A DNA stretch of 64,000 nt from VBDM01 sp035519135 (GTDB taxonomy: Bacteria > Pseudomonadota > Gammaproteobacteria > Burkholderiales > SG8-39), in contig DATIWX010000004.1 in NCBI GenBank assembly GCA_035519135.1, positions 192,045-256,044 of the forward strand, read 5' to 3'. The position numbers and the translations under genes were made by a program. Below are positions 26,757-35,923 of the stretch, piece after piece. Position 1 is the stretch's first letter, and every line of letters begins with the position of its first letter. The notes below the pieces were generated by a model. That model made no database searches. It was not told where the DNA came from and worked only from the letters and a program-made list of their open reading frames with translations.

Positions 26757-27983
26757 ATGAGTGATATCGACAACCAGCTGAGACTTATTAAGCGCGGCTG
26801 CGATGAATTGATCGTCGAGTCCGAGTTGCGCGAAAGGCTCACAAGCGGCCGCCGTTTGCGGGTGAAGCTGGGCATGGATCCGACCGCGCCCGATCTGCAT
26901 CTCGGGCACACGGTGGTGATAAACAAGTTGCGTCAGTTCCAGGATCTGGGCCACCAGATCCAGTTCCTCATCGGCGATTTCACCGGCATGATCGGTGATC
27001 CGAGCGGAAAGAACGAAACGCGCCCGGCGCTCTCCCGGGAGCAGGTACTGCACAACGCGAAGACCTACCAGGATCAGGTGTTCAAGATTCTCGATGCCAA
27101 TCGCACGGAGATTCTCTTCAACTCCAGATGGTCCGAAGAGCTGGGGGCGGCGGGAATGATCCGTCTCGCGGCGACCTGGACGGTCGCGCGGATGCTCGAG
27201 CGCGACGACTTCGCCAAGCGCTATGCCGCCCGCCAGCCGATCGCAGTCCACGAGTTCCTCTATCCGCTGATGCAGGGCTATGACTCCGTCGCGATGAAAT
27301 CCGACGTCGAGCTCGGGGGGACCGACCAGAAGTTCAATCTCCTGGTGGGGCGCGAGCTCCAGAAGCACTACCGCCAGCGACAGCAGTGCATCCTGACTAT
27401 GCCGCTCCTCGAAGGGCTCCGCGGGGGCGAGAAGATGTCGAAGTCCCTGGGCAACTACGTTGGGATCAATGAGCCGCCCGAAACGATATTCGGGAAGCTG
27501 ATGTCGATCTCCGACGAGCTGATGTGGCGCTACATAGAGCTGCTGTCCTTCCAGCCCATGGAGGCCGTGGACAAGTGGAAGGGGGAAGTCGCCGAAGGCG
27601 GGAACCCGCGCGACATCAAGGTGCGCTTCGCGAGCGAAATCGTGGCACGCTTTCACGGTGCTCGGGCCGCCGAGCAGGCGATCGCCGATTTCGAGGTGCG
27701 ATTCAGGCGCGGCGACCTGCCCGACAACATTCCCGAAGTGACCGTCAAGGTCCCGGACGAGGCGAGAAAGCCCGCCGGGCGAGTCGCGGAAATAGCGATC
27801 GCGAAGGTCCTCAAGGAATCGCAGCTGGTCGCCAGCGCCTCGGAGGCGCTGCGGATGATCGAGCAGGGCGGCGTGCGCATCAACGGTGAGAAGGTCATTG
27901 ACAAGGGACTGGTCGTCCGCCGGGGTGACACCGTCGTGCTGCAGGTCGGCAAGCGCAAGTTCGCTCGGGTCACCCTCGCCTGA
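26757..27983 (+). CDS. tyrS: Tyrosyl-tRNA synthetase
   Basis: 408-residue class I synthetase. The HIGH-type motif is PDLHLGHTVV and the KMSKS loop is GEKMSKSLGNY; the C-terminal S4 RNA-binding domain spans about 345-405 (ASEALRMIEQGGVRINGEKV). The specificity region QGYDSVAMKSDVELGGTDQKFN is conserved. It belongs to the longer TyrZ-like subgroup rather than the E. coli TyrS subgroup, judged by the DLHLGH and QKFN segments. Divergent from the M23 peptidase gene with a 70-bp shared regulatory gap. Confidence 0.96.
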   Translation: MSDIDNQLRLIKRGCDELIVESELRERLTSGRRLRVKLGMDPTAPDLHLGHTVVINKLRQFQDLGHQIQFLIGDFTGMIGDPSGKNETRPALSREQVLHNAKTYQDQVFKILDANRTEILFNSRWSEELGAAGMIRLAATWTVARMLERDDFAKRYAARQPIAVHEFLYPLMQGYDSVAMKSDVELGGTDQKFNLLVGRELQKHYRQRQQCILTMPLLEGLRGGEKMSKSLGNYVGINEPPETIFGKLMSISDELMWRYIELLSFQPMEAVDKWKGEVAEGGNPRDIKVRFASEIVARFHGARAAEQAIADFEVRFRRGDLPDNIPEVTVKVPDEARKPAGRVAEIAIAKVLKESQLVASASEALRMIEQGGVRINGEKVIDKGLVVRRGDTVVLQVGKRKFARVTLA

Positions 27984-28098
27984 CGCGAGGCAACCCCGGT
28001 TCCGAAGCCCCCCATTTGCCTGGCGATGATGTTGTGTTATGGTGCCGGCAGAAGAAAAATAATCGGCAAGATTCAGCTGCACTGAAAAAGGGGGAGTC

Positions 28099-29475
28099 AT
28101 GACACGCATCAACAAGTCCGTTCTATCGCTCGCGGTGGCGGGTATTTTCGGTGGCGGGGCCTCGCAAGCGTATGCCTCGGCCTTTGCCCTGATCGAGCAG
28201 AGCGCAAGCGGGCTGGGTAATGCCTACGCTGGCGCCGCCGCCGTGGCGGAAGACGCAAGCACGGTCTACTACAACCCGGCAGGAATGACTCTGCTAAAGG
28301 GACCGACGAATCTCTCCCTCGGGTTTGCCTACATCAACATCTCGGAGAAATTCACCGATTCAGGCTCTCTAGCTTCGGGGGTGGGACTCAACTTGGCCGG
28401 GGTAAACAATGAACCACGACCTTTGGGGGGAACAGGCGGCGACGCGGGCGGCCCGGCCTTCGTACCGAACTTCTATGTCGCGGGGGATATCGCGCCCGAC
28501 TGGAAATTCGGCCTCGGCATCAGCGTTCCGTTCGGACTCAAGACCCATTACGAGGGAGATTGGCTCGGGCGCTTCCAGGCGGTCAAATCAGAGTTGACTA
28601 CGCTGAACATCAATCCGTCGGTGGCCTGGAAGGTGAACGACATGCTCTCGCTCGGGGGGGGCGTGAGCTATCAGGAGATCGACGCGGAGCTCTCCCAGAA
28701 CGCGAACTATGTGGCGGCGGCGTTTGCGGCAGCCGGCGGCGTGGCCGGGTTGCCCGGCAGTGCTACCTTCGCAAATACGGTCCCTGCCGCAAATGCCGAA
28801 GGGCGGGTAACGATCAGCGGCAGCGACGGCGCCTGGGGCTTCAACCTGGGAGCGATGATCCAGGCCACTCCGGATACGCGGATCGGCATTACGTACCGCT
28901 CGGCGATCAAGTATCACGTCACGGGATCGGCCAGTTTCGACAACGCGCCCGCGCAGCTGGGGAGCCTGAGCACCGGCGTCAGCCTGGACATCAAGATGCC
29001 GGACTCAGCCTCGATCGCACTCCAGCAGAAGCTGGGCTCGAGCTGGACCGTGCTCGCCGACGCGACCTGGACCGGCTGGTCCAAGATCAAGGACCTGACG
29101 ATCATACGATCAAACGGGACAGTCTTGAGCAGCGCGCCGGAGAACTTCAAGGACACCTATCGCTACGGCGTGGGCGTGATATACCGCCATAGCGACGCGT
29201 GGTCGTTCAAGGCGGGCGCTGCCGTCGACCAGACGCCGGTCAACGACACTGACCGTACCCCGCGGCTTCCGGATCAGGATCGCACCTGGATCTCGTTCGG
29301 CGCCAAGTACGGCATATCGAATGACACGACCCTCGACGTCGGATACGCGCACTTGTTGGTCAAGGATGCATCGATCAACCAGAACGCCGGGAGTACGACC
29401 GCCAGCGGCCTGATCCTCGGTTCCTACAAGGCCTCGATCGACATTTTCGGACTGCAGCTCGCCCACCGTTTCTAG
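28099..29475 (+). CDS. FadL/OmpP1/TodX-type outer-membrane channel
   Basis: 458-residue outer-membrane transporter for long-chain fatty acids or hydrophobic compounds. The signal peptide ends near GGGASQAYA. The mature N-terminus carries the family signature SAFALIEQSASGLGNAYAGAAAVAEDASTVYYNPAGMTLL (plug region). The C-terminus ends FGLQLAHRF with terminal Phe, as expected for Bam-dependent insertion. ATG 28099 follows GGGGGAG. The convergent neighbour is an acyl-CoA dehydrogenase, so fatty-acid uptake and use may be linked. Confidence 0.93.
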   Translation: MTRINKSVLSLAVAGIFGGGASQAYASAFALIEQSASGLGNAYAGAAAVAEDASTVYYNPAGMTLLKGPTNLSLGFAYINISEKFTDSGSLASGVGLNLAGVNNEPRPLGGTGGDAGGPAFVPNFYVAGDIAPDWKFGLGISVPFGLKTHYEGDWLGRFQAVKSELTTLNINPSVAWKVNDMLSLGGGVSYQEIDAELSQNANYVAAAFAAAGGVAGLPGSATFANTVPAANAEGRVTISGSDGAWGFNLGAMIQATPDTRIGITYRSAIKYHVTGSASFDNAPAQLGSLSTGVSLDIKMPDSASIALQQKLGSSWTVLADATWTGWSKIKDLTIIRSNGTVLSSAPENFKDTYRYGVGVIYRHSDAWSFKAGAAVDQTPVNDTDRTPRLPDQDRTWISFGAKYGISNDTTLDVGYAHLLVKDASINQNAGSTTASGLILGSYKASIDIFGLQLAHRF

Positions 29476-29551
29476 CCGCATATCGGGCAAATCCATTCGG
29501 CGCGTCGCTTGACGCGCCGAAGTTCTTTCCGATCCGCTCGACACCGCGCGT

Positions 29552-31192
29552 TCAGCTCGGGCGCGCGCGCTTGAGAATGGGCTCGCAGGATGTGGCGGGC
29601 GGCAAGGTTCCGAAAGCCCGGCCCCCGTCGCGCTCGAGGCGCGAGGCACAGAACGCGTCCGCGGCCTCCGGCAGGGCATGGCGCTCCATGAGGCTCGCCT
29701 GAAGGGCCACCGCGACGGTCTCGACGATACGCCGCGCCTCGAACTCCGATTCGCCGCCGCCCTTGAACAATTGCGGGATAGCGGCGGCTGCGTTGCGCGA
29801 GCGCGCACCTCCGCGGCGGATCTCCTCGAGGAGGGCCTCGAGACTCTCCGGCGCGCGCTCGAGCGAGCGCAGCGCATCCAGGCAGATGACGTTACCTGAC
29901 CCCTCCCAGATCCCGTTCAGCGGCGCTTCCCTGTAGAGCCGCGCAAGGGGCGCCTCCTCCACGTAGCCATTGCCGCCCAGGCATTCCATCGCCTCTGCGA
30001 CAAAGGCGGGCAGGCGCTTGCAGAGCCAGTACTTGGCTATCGGGGTCATGAGGCGCATCAGGGCCCGCTCGCGCGGATCCTCTTCCGCGCGGTCGAAAGC
30101 GCGAGCCAGGCGGAAGGCCAGCAGGGTGGCGGCCTCGGTTTCGAGAGCCAGATCGGCGAGGACGTTCTGCATCAGGGGTTGCTCGGCAAGGCGGCGTCCG
30201 AAGGCGTGGCGATGCATGGCATGGTGCAGCGCCTGGTTGAGCGCCGCCCGCATCATCCCGGCCGAGGCGACGACGATGTCGAAGCGCGTGAGATGTGCCA
30301 TTGCGATGAGGGTCGCGATGCCTCGACCCTCCTCTCCGATGATTCGGGCGCGCGTTCCGCGATACTCGATCTCCGAGGAGGCGTTCGAGCGGTTGCCGCA
30401 CTTGTCCTTGAGACGCTGGATGAGAAAGGGATTGCGGGTGCCATCCTGCAGCGAGCGCGGGACGAAGAAGCAGGTGAGTCCAGCGCCGGTAGTGGCGAGC
30501 GTGAAGAAGGCGTCGCTCATCGGCGCTGAGCAGAACCACTTCTGCCCGCTCAGCTCGTAGTCGCCGCCACCGCCGGCGGGCGTGGCGCGTGATAGATTCG
30601 TACGAAGATCGGATCCCCCCTGTCGCTCGGTCATTGCCATGCCGATCGTGACCGCGCGCTTTTGTGCCAGGGGGAGTGGTCGCGGGTCGTAGTCGCATGC
30701 CAGAAGCTTGGACTCCCACTCGGCCGCGAGATCGGGGTCGTTGCGCAGGACCTTGACCGAGGCGAAGGTCATCGTGACCGGGCAGGCCACCCCGTTCTCG
30801 CCCTGGTTCCAGAGATAGTTGAGCGCGGCGCGAGCGACCCATGCGCCGGCTCTTTTCTCGGTCCAGGCCAGGGAGTGCAGCCCGGCGCGGAACGCGAGAG
30901 CCATCAACTCGTGATACGCCGGGTGATACTCGACCGAGTCGATGCGGTTGCCGAAGCGATCGTGGGTCCTCAGTTCTGGGGAAAATCGGTTCGCCTGCGC
31001 GGCGAGCACTTGCATGCGCTCGCTCCCGACGAGCTCCCCGATTTCATTCGCGCGCGGGAAAATCCATCCGCCCCCTTCGCGCTCGACGGCTTCCCGGAGA
31101 GTTCGGTCACCCGACCAGGCGTTGAAACCGGCCAGGGGCGGGGGTTGATTCGTCGAATCGGCGCTAGGCTGGATCGCAGGCGTCTCGCGCAT
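29552..31192 (-). CDS. AidB-like acyl-CoA dehydrogenase
   Basis: 546-residue flavoprotein of the AidB branch of acyl-CoA dehydrogenases. Signatures: AMTERQGGSDLRTNLSRA (FAD site), YELSGQKWFCSAPMSDAFF, RYREAPLNGIWEGSGNVICLDALR including the catalytic-Glu region, and ECLGGNGYVEE. E. coli AidB is induced by alkylation stress, but most members are uncharacterised. ATG 31192 (MRETPAIQ) is chosen; the longer frame overlaps msrA upstream sequence. Divergent from msrA with about 70 nt between starts. Confidence 0.92.
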   Translation of the reverse strand: MRETPAIQPSADSTNQPPPLAGFNAWSGDRTLREAVEREGGGWIFPRANEIGELVGSERMQVLAAQANRFSPELRTHDRFGNRIDSVEYHPAYHELMALAFRAGLHSLAWTEKRAGAWVARAALNYLWNQGENGVACPVTMTFASVKVLRNDPDLAAEWESKLLACDYDPRPLPLAQKRAVTIGMAMTERQGGSDLRTNLSRATPAGGGGDYELSGQKWFCSAPMSDAFFTLATTGAGLTCFFVPRSLQDGTRNPFLIQRLKDKCGNRSNASSEIEYRGTRARIIGEEGRGIATLIAMAHLTRFDIVVASAGMMRAALNQALHHAMHRHAFGRRLAEQPLMQNVLADLALETEAATLLAFRLARAFDRAEEDPRERALMRLMTPIAKYWLCKRLPAFVAEAMECLGGNGYVEEAPLARLYREAPLNGIWEGSGNVICLDALRSLERAPESLEALLEEIRRGGARSRNAAAAIPQLFKGGGESEFEARRIVETVAVALQASLMERHALPEAADAFCASRLERDGGRAFGTLPPATSCEPILKRARPS

Positions 31193-31262
31193 GCTGCATA
31201 CTGTAATGAAAGCGGTCTCGACTCGACAAAATAGCACGCCACTGGAAGGAAAAGACAAGGAC

Positions 31263-31808
31263 ATGGCCGACACAGCAAAGGAAATCGCAACGCTCGCCGG
31301 GGGGTGTTTCTGGTGTCTGGAGGCTGTATTCGACGACCTGAAGGGTGTGGCCTCGGTCGAATCCGGGTATATGGGTGGGAGCACGGGAAAGCCGACCTAC
31401 GAGGAAGTCTGCTCCGGGAACACTGGCCACGCCGAGGTGGTCCGCATCACCTTCGACCCCGGCGTCGTGTCGTTTAAGGAGATTCTGGAGGTGTTCTTCG
31501 TGATTCACGATCCGACGACCCTCAACCGCCAGGGCAATGACGTCGGAACGCAGTACCGGTCAGCGATCTTCTACCATTCCGCCGAACAGAAGGCCGCGGC
31601 GGAACAGGCCATAGCGAACCTGAATTCGGCCAGGATCTACGACGATCCCATCGTTACCGAGGTTGTGGCCGCTTCATCGTTCCACGCGGCCGAGGACTAC
31701 CATCAGGAATACTTCCGGCGCAACCCCGCGCAGCCATATTGTGCGTACGTCGTGAGGCCGAAGGTCGCGAAATTCCGAAAGCACTTTCTGGAAAAGCTGA
31801 AAAAATGA
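31263..31808 (+). CDS. msrA: Peptide methionine sulfoxide reductase MsrA
   Basis: 181-residue enzyme reducing Met-S-sulfoxide. The active-site GCFWCLEAVFDDLKGV is at residues ~14-29 and the second half has NDVGTQYRSAIFYHS and FHAAEDYHQEYFRRNP. ATG 31263 follows GGAAGGAAAAGACAAGG. No MsrB partner is fused or adjacent. A 12-bp inverted repeat 23 nt after the stop (31831-31859) lacks a T-run but may help end transcription. Confidence 0.96.
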   Translation: MADTAKEIATLAGGCFWCLEAVFDDLKGVASVESGYMGGSTGKPTYEEVCSGNTGHAEVVRITFDPGVVSFKEILEVFFVIHDPTTLNRQGNDVGTQYRSAIFYHSAEQKAAAEQAIANLNSARIYDDPIVTEVVAASSFHAAEDYHQEYFRRNPAQPYCAYVVRPKVAKFRKHFLEKLKK

Positions 31809-32086
31809 ACTGCACCCGAATGTCTGCGGTCCGGTCCGGAGCGCGTGGCTCCGGACCGGCCGCAGCCCATTCGTAACCCGCTCAGGGCGCGTTGTTCAGG
31901 GGAAAAACCAAGCTGCCGCGGGGTTCGGGGCAGGTCCTGCCCCGGGCGCGACCGTTACGGAAGACGCTTTAAGCGCCATCTCCGTCACAGCGCTGCCGGT
32001 TCGCCGCAGCTTGCCCGGCTGTTCCCAGCCCTGCTTCTCTCGACCGCGGTATTTGCGGTCGGGCGGGTCTCAGCGACGTCGCCTAT

Positions 32087-32137
32087 CTACTTCTTCTTTT
32101 TCTTCGCTGCTTTCTTGGCTTTTCTCTTCTTCGCCAT
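32087..32137 (-). CDS. Lys/Ala-rich micropeptide (16 aa)
   Basis: A 51-nt ORF encoding MAKKRKAKKAAKKKKK. It is far below usual annotation limits, but has an ATG preceded by a perfect GGAGG (32144-32148, minus sense) with a 6-nt spacer, in a region otherwise empty. Composition (11 Lys, 1 Arg, 3 Ala) resembles the tail repeats of bacterial histone-H1-like proteins, so nucleic-acid binding is the natural guess; it is only a guess. No clear promoter was found. Codons mix AAG and AAA, so the run is not a simple DNA homopolymer. Confidence 0.5.
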   Translation of the reverse strand: MAKKRKAKKAAKKKKK

Positions 32138-32535
32138 CACTAGCCTCCATCAAAAGTTAAAGAAGCAAGCACAGCGCCCGTTCCAGTTGCGGCGGGCGAT
32201 TCGACCGTCGGGGCAAGCCCGGCAGCGAATCCTTGCGTCGCTCTACGTAGCGAGCGACTGAAAAATTTTCTTTTTACCGCGCTAACCTTGCATGTTCCGC
32301 AAGATTTCCATCTACAGCGGCAAAAATTTTCAGGAGCATTGCACATAATAAGCAAAGCAGCAAGAAGTATTTCGCAGCGAAACTACCGCGTCGCTCGAGC
32401 AAACTCTCATCGATTCGAAAAGTGTTGGCGCCGGATCCGTGCGAACCGCAACTTCGCAGCTGCGCTGGTTGCGAAAGTGCAGACACATCTCGCGAGCATA
32501 TCGAGGCGTGATGTCGGCAGCTCTTTGGAGTAGCG

Positions 32536-32730
32536 GTGAACGCAAGCCGATCGCAAATCGCGCCGCGGGATTGGTGGGCGAGGTTGGCTGAAGGCGCGCT
32601 GACGAAGCGGATTTCGATTGAACGCGCCTTCGCGGCGATCGTTGCGAGACTCGGCCGGCGTGCGTTCAAGACACGCGTCTCCGGGCGGCATGTTCGGCGC
32701 GCACACCTAGGTACACCGCGGCCCGCATAG
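32536..32730 (+). CDS. Possible small basic protein (64 aa), doubtful
   Basis: GTG-start ORF with GGAG 6 nt upstream. The product has an amphipathic helical middle (WARLAEGALTKRISIERAFAAIVARLG) and a basic tail. I recognise no family. It overlaps other frames of similar quality and the region is not strongly coding in appearance, so it may be spurious. Confidence 0.22.
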   Translation: MNASRSQIAPRDWWARLAEGALTKRISIERAFAAIVARLGRRAFKTRVSGRHVRRAHLGTPRPA

Positions 32731-32863
32731 TCGAGTACGGTGTCCCTGGCGCACACCGCTGGCCGACGCGGAGAGATCACGGAGAACACCGGTCGCGAGT
32801 ATGCGAAAAATTCGTAAGATTATGAATTTGCGCGAAGATTTCTCTGTCATATTTCCCGGCGGC

Positions 32864-32897
32864 TTGTAACATTTTTGAAATACTAGCCGCATACCAT
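32864..32897 (+). promoter_or_regulatory. PhoB box and promoter of pstS
   Basis: TTGTAAC-ATTT-TTGAAAT (32864-32881) matches the two 7-mer/4-nt-spacer PhoB pattern (CTGTNAC-N4-CTGTNAC). Exactly 10 nt later comes TACCAT (32892-32897) as -10. A further half-site CTGTCAT lies upstream at 32844-32850. Expected transcription start near 32904, about 40 nt before the pstS ATG. Confidence 0.75.
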
Positions 32898-32945
32898 GCA
32901 TGGGCTTTACATCGTTTCCCACCGAATTCCTTATCGGGAGGTTTC

Positions 32946-34004
32946 ATGCAACTCATCCGCTATTTGAGAACCAGCCTGCTTGCGCTGTCGGCTCTCGCGC
33001 TGGGCACGGCGAGCTATTCGGGCATGGCTGCCGACATTACTGGAGCGGGAGCGACTTTTCCCTATCCAATCTATGCAAAGTGGGCTGATGCCTATAAACA
33101 AAAGACAGGCATCGGGTTGAATTACCAGTCGATCGGTTCGGGCGGCGGGATCAAGCAGATCCGCTCCAAGACCGTTGACTTCGGCGCCTCGGACATGCCT
33201 CTCAAGCCCGAGGACCTCGAGAAGGACGGCCTGATGCAGTTCCCGACCGTGGTCGGCGGTGAGGTTCTGGTAGTGAATCTTGAAGGTATCAAGGCAGGCG
33301 AGATGAAGCTGACCGGCAAGCTGGTTGCCGACATCTATCTGGGCAAGATCACCAAGTGGAACGACCCACAGATCGCCAAGATGAATCCGGGCTTGAAGCT
33401 GCCCGATCAGAGCATCACTGTCGTCCATCGCTCGGACGGCTCGGGGACGACCTTCATTTTCACGAACTATCTCTCGAAGGTGAGCCCGGAATGGAAGGAA
33501 AAGGTCGGCGCTGACGTCTCGGTATCGTGGCCTGCCGCCTCGGACGCGGGCGGCAAGGGCAATGAAGGCGTGGCCTCGTTCGTGCAACGCATCAAAGGCG
33601 CGATCGGCTACGTCGAGTATGCCTACGCCAAGCAGAACAACATGGTCTATACGCAGCTCCAGAATCGCGCCGGAAACTTCCTCATGCCCAACGACAAGAC
33701 GTTTCAGGCCGCCGCAGCCGGAGCCGATTGGAAGAATGCTCCCGGTTTCTACGAGATCCTGACGGATGAGCCGGGCGCGAACAGCTGGCCGATCGCGGGT
33801 GCGACCTTCATCCTGATGCACAAGTCTCAGCCGAGCGCTGAGCGGGCAAAGGAAGTGCTCAAATTCTTCGATTGGGCGTACGCAAACGGCGATGCGATGG
33901 CCTTGGAGCTTGTCTACATTCCGCTTCCCGACTCCGTGGTGAACCAGATCCAGGCCGCGTGGAAGGCCAACATCAAGGATCAAACCGGCAGGTCCGTCTG
34001 GTAA
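32946..34004 (+). CDS. pstS: Phosphate ABC transporter substrate-binding protein
   Basis: 352-residue periplasmic phosphate receptor. Signal peptide ends SYSGMAA; the mature protein starts ADITGAGATFPYPIYAKWADAY. Phosphate-contacting motifs are SIGSGGGIKQI, FGASDMPL and VHRSDGSGTTFIFTNYLS. ATG 32946 is preceded by GGGAGG. First gene of pstSCAB-phoU-phoB; the PhoB box ahead of it implies induction by phosphate starvation. Confidence 0.97.
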   Translation: MQLIRYLRTSLLALSALALGTASYSGMAADITGAGATFPYPIYAKWADAYKQKTGIGLNYQSIGSGGGIKQIRSKTVDFGASDMPLKPEDLEKDGLMQFPTVVGGEVLVVNLEGIKAGEMKLTGKLVADIYLGKITKWNDPQIAKMNPGLKLPDQSITVVHRSDGSGTTFIFTNYLSKVSPEWKEKVGADVSVSWPAASDAGGKGNEGVASFVQRIKGAIGYVEYAYAKQNNMVYTQLQNRAGNFLMPNDKTFQAAAAGADWKNAPGFYEILTDEPGANSWPIAGATFILMHKSQPSAERAKEVLKFFDWAYANGDAMALELVYIPLPDSVVNQIQAAWKANIKDQTGRSVW

Positions 34005-34040
34005 CGGCGGAAGACACCGCGAGCGTCCGGAACGACTAGA

Positions 34041-35060
34041 ATGAGCGCTGTCGCAGATACGATAGAAGGGCTTCCAGGCCCCTCCGACATCTCCACAGTG
34101 TCTAGATCGATTCCGGACGCAAGTTTGCGTAGGCACTACCGGCTCGACCAGGCGTTTCGCCTTGCTACGCGGTTCTTTGCCCTCCTGGTGCTAACGCTGC
34201 TGGCGGGGATCATCGCCTCTCTGGTCCTGGGGAGCATCCCGGCCATGAAGGCTTTCGGTCTCGGGTTTCTTACCAGCGCGGACTGGAATCCGGTGACCGA
34301 GAAGTTTGGCGCGCTGGTGCCCATTGTCGGCACGCTGGTCACCTCGTTCATCGCTCTCCTCATCGGGATTCCCGTGAGCTTTGGCATCGCGCTCTTTCTC
34401 ACCGAGCTGTCGCCGCCATGGCTGCGCCGCCCGCTCGGCACCGCAATCGAGCTCCTTGCCGCTATTCCGAGCATCATCTACGGCATGTGGGGCCTGTTCG
34501 TTTTCGCGCCGGTGTTCGGCGATCACGTGGAACCTCTGTTGTCGAACACGCTGGGGACGCTGCCCGTGCTTGGCGCGCTGTTTCGCGGCGCCCCGACGGG
34601 TATAGGCATCCTGACCGCCGGAATCATCCTCGCTATCATGGTGATTCCATTCATCGCCTCGGTCATGCGCGACGTGTTCGAGATCGTCCCGGCGGTGCTG
34701 AAAGAATCTTCCTACGCTCTCGGGTCGACGACGTGGGAAGTGGTATGGCACGTGGTGCTCCCCTACACCAAGGTCGGTGTTGTCGGTGGGGTGATGCTCG
34801 GCCTGGGGCGTGCGCTCGGCGAGACCATGGCGGTGACGTTCGTGATCGGTAACGCGCACAAGCTGAGCCCCTCGCTGCTCGCCCCCGGAAGCAGCATCGC
34901 CTCGGCTCTAGCCAACGAATTCACCGAGGCGGTCGGCGACCTTTACCTCTCGTCCCTGATCGAGCTGGGATTGATCCTGTTCTTGATCACCTTCGTCATA
35001 CTCGCGCTGTCCAAGCTGCTGTTGATGCGGCTCGCGAAGTTCGAAGGGCAGAAGACCTGA
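34041..35060 (+). CDS. pstC: Phosphate ABC transporter permease PstC
   Basis: 339-residue inner-membrane subunit with six or more hydrophobic helices and a ~40-residue N-terminal cytosolic extension. FTSADWNPVTEKFGALVPIVGTLVTSFIALLIG and the ABC-contact loop ALGSTTWEVVWHVVLPYTKVGVVGGVMLGLGRALGETMAVTFVIGN are typical of PstC. Located 36 nt after pstS. Confidence 0.97.
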   Translation: MSAVADTIEGLPGPSDISTVSRSIPDASLRRHYRLDQAFRLATRFFALLVLTLLAGIIASLVLGSIPAMKAFGLGFLTSADWNPVTEKFGALVPIVGTLVTSFIALLIGIPVSFGIALFLTELSPPWLRRPLGTAIELLAAIPSIIYGMWGLFVFAPVFGDHVEPLLSNTLGTLPVLGALFRGAPTGIGILTAGIILAIMVIPFIASVMRDVFEIVPAVLKESSYALGSTTWEVVWHVVLPYTKVGVVGGVMLGLGRALGETMAVTFVIGNAHKLSPSLLAPGSSIASALANEFTEAVGDLYLSSLIELGLILFLITFVILALSKLLLMRLAKFEGQKT

Positions 35061-35078
35061 CGGGTCCTGCCGAAGCCA

Positions 35079-35921
35079 ATGAGCCTCTACACCCGGCGGC
35101 TGCTGATCAATCGGTTCAATCTCTTCGTCTCTCTTTTGGCGATGGTCTTCGGCCTCTTCTGGTTGGGCTGGATCCTTTACACTCTGTTGGCGGCCGGGTT
35201 CGGCGCGCTCGGGCCGGACCTGATCCTGAAAATGACTCCGCCGCCGGGGAACTCCGGCGGTTTGCTCAACCCCATCGCGGGCAGCTTGCTCATGGCCGCC
35301 TTGGGGACGCTGATCGGCACGCCGATCGGAATCATGGCCGGGATATACCTGGCGGAATTCGGTAGCCGCAGCTGGCTCGCGCCGGTGACGCGCTTCATCA
35401 ACGATATCCTGCTTTCGGCGCCCTCGATCGTGATCGGCCTCTTCGTCTACGAAGTCTACGTGGTGCAAGTCGGGCACTTTTCCGCTTGGGCAGGGACCTT
35501 CGCGTTGGCGCTACTCGTCATCCCGGTTGTGATCCGCACCACCGAGAACATGCTTCGCCTGGTTCCAGACAGCCTGCGCGAGGCCGCCGCGGCGCTCGGC
35601 TCGCCGCAATGGAAGGTGATCACCCTGGTGACCGTGCGTGCGGCCAAGGCGGGGATCATCACGGGGATTCTGCTCGCGATCGCCCGCATCAGCGGCGAGA
35701 CGGCGCCGCTCCTTTTCACGGCGCTCAATAACCAATTCTGGTCTACGAACATGAATGCTCCGATGTCCAACCTTCCGGTGGTGATATTCCAGTTCGCGAT
35801 GAGTCCCTACGACGACTGGCAGAAATTGGCCTGGGCCGGCTCGCTGATCATCACTTTCGGGGTGCTGAGTTTGAATATCATCGCCCGTACCATGGCTCGC
35901 GAGAAAACCCCGGTGTATTGA
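35079..35921 (+). CDS. pstA: Phosphate ABC transporter permease PstA
   Basis: 280-residue permease pairing with PstC. Typical segments include PPPGNSGGLLNPIAGSLLMAALGTLIGTPIGIMAGIYLAEFG, DILLSAPSIVIGLFVYE and the EAA-like loop EAAAALGSPQWKVITLVTVRAAKAGIITGILLAIARISGETAPLLFTA. The gene sits 18 nt after pstC. Confidence 0.97.
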   Translation: MSLYTRRLLINRFNLFVSLLAMVFGLFWLGWILYTLLAAGFGALGPDLILKMTPPPGNSGGLLNPIAGSLLMAALGTLIGTPIGIMAGIYLAEFGSRSWLAPVTRFINDILLSAPSIVIGLFVYEVYVVQVGHFSAWAGTFALALLVIPVVIRTTENMLRLVPDSLREAAAALGSPQWKVITLVTVRAAKAGIITGILLAIARISGETAPLLFTALNNQFWSTNMNAPMSNLPVVIFQFAMSPYDDWQKLAWAGSLIITFGVLSLNIIARTMAREKTPVY

Positions 35922-35923
35922 TC

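Larger units (their letters stand above)
31809..32945. other. Long intergenic region between msrA and pstS
   Basis: About 1.1 kb with no gene of ordinary length that I trust. The first part holds several hairpins: CCGGTCCGGAGC/GCTCCGGACCGG at 31831-31859, GGGGCAGG/CCTGCCCC near 31917-31935 and CGACCGC/GCGGTCG at 32041-32061. A 16-residue Lys-rich ORF is on the minus strand at 32087-32137 and a weak 64-residue ORF on the plus strand at 32536-32730. The last 100 bp carry the PhoB box and promoter of pstS. Confidence 0.7.

Noticed and set aside
31831..31859. 12-bp hairpin after msrA considered as an intrinsic terminator
   Set aside because: The stem is strong but no U-tract follows; listed only as part of the intergenic region.
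32274..32789. 171-codon minus-strand ORF in the msrA-pstS gap
   Set aside because: Cys/Arg/Ser-rich, low-complexity composition without domain or ribosome-binding site; several competing frames of similar length exist.
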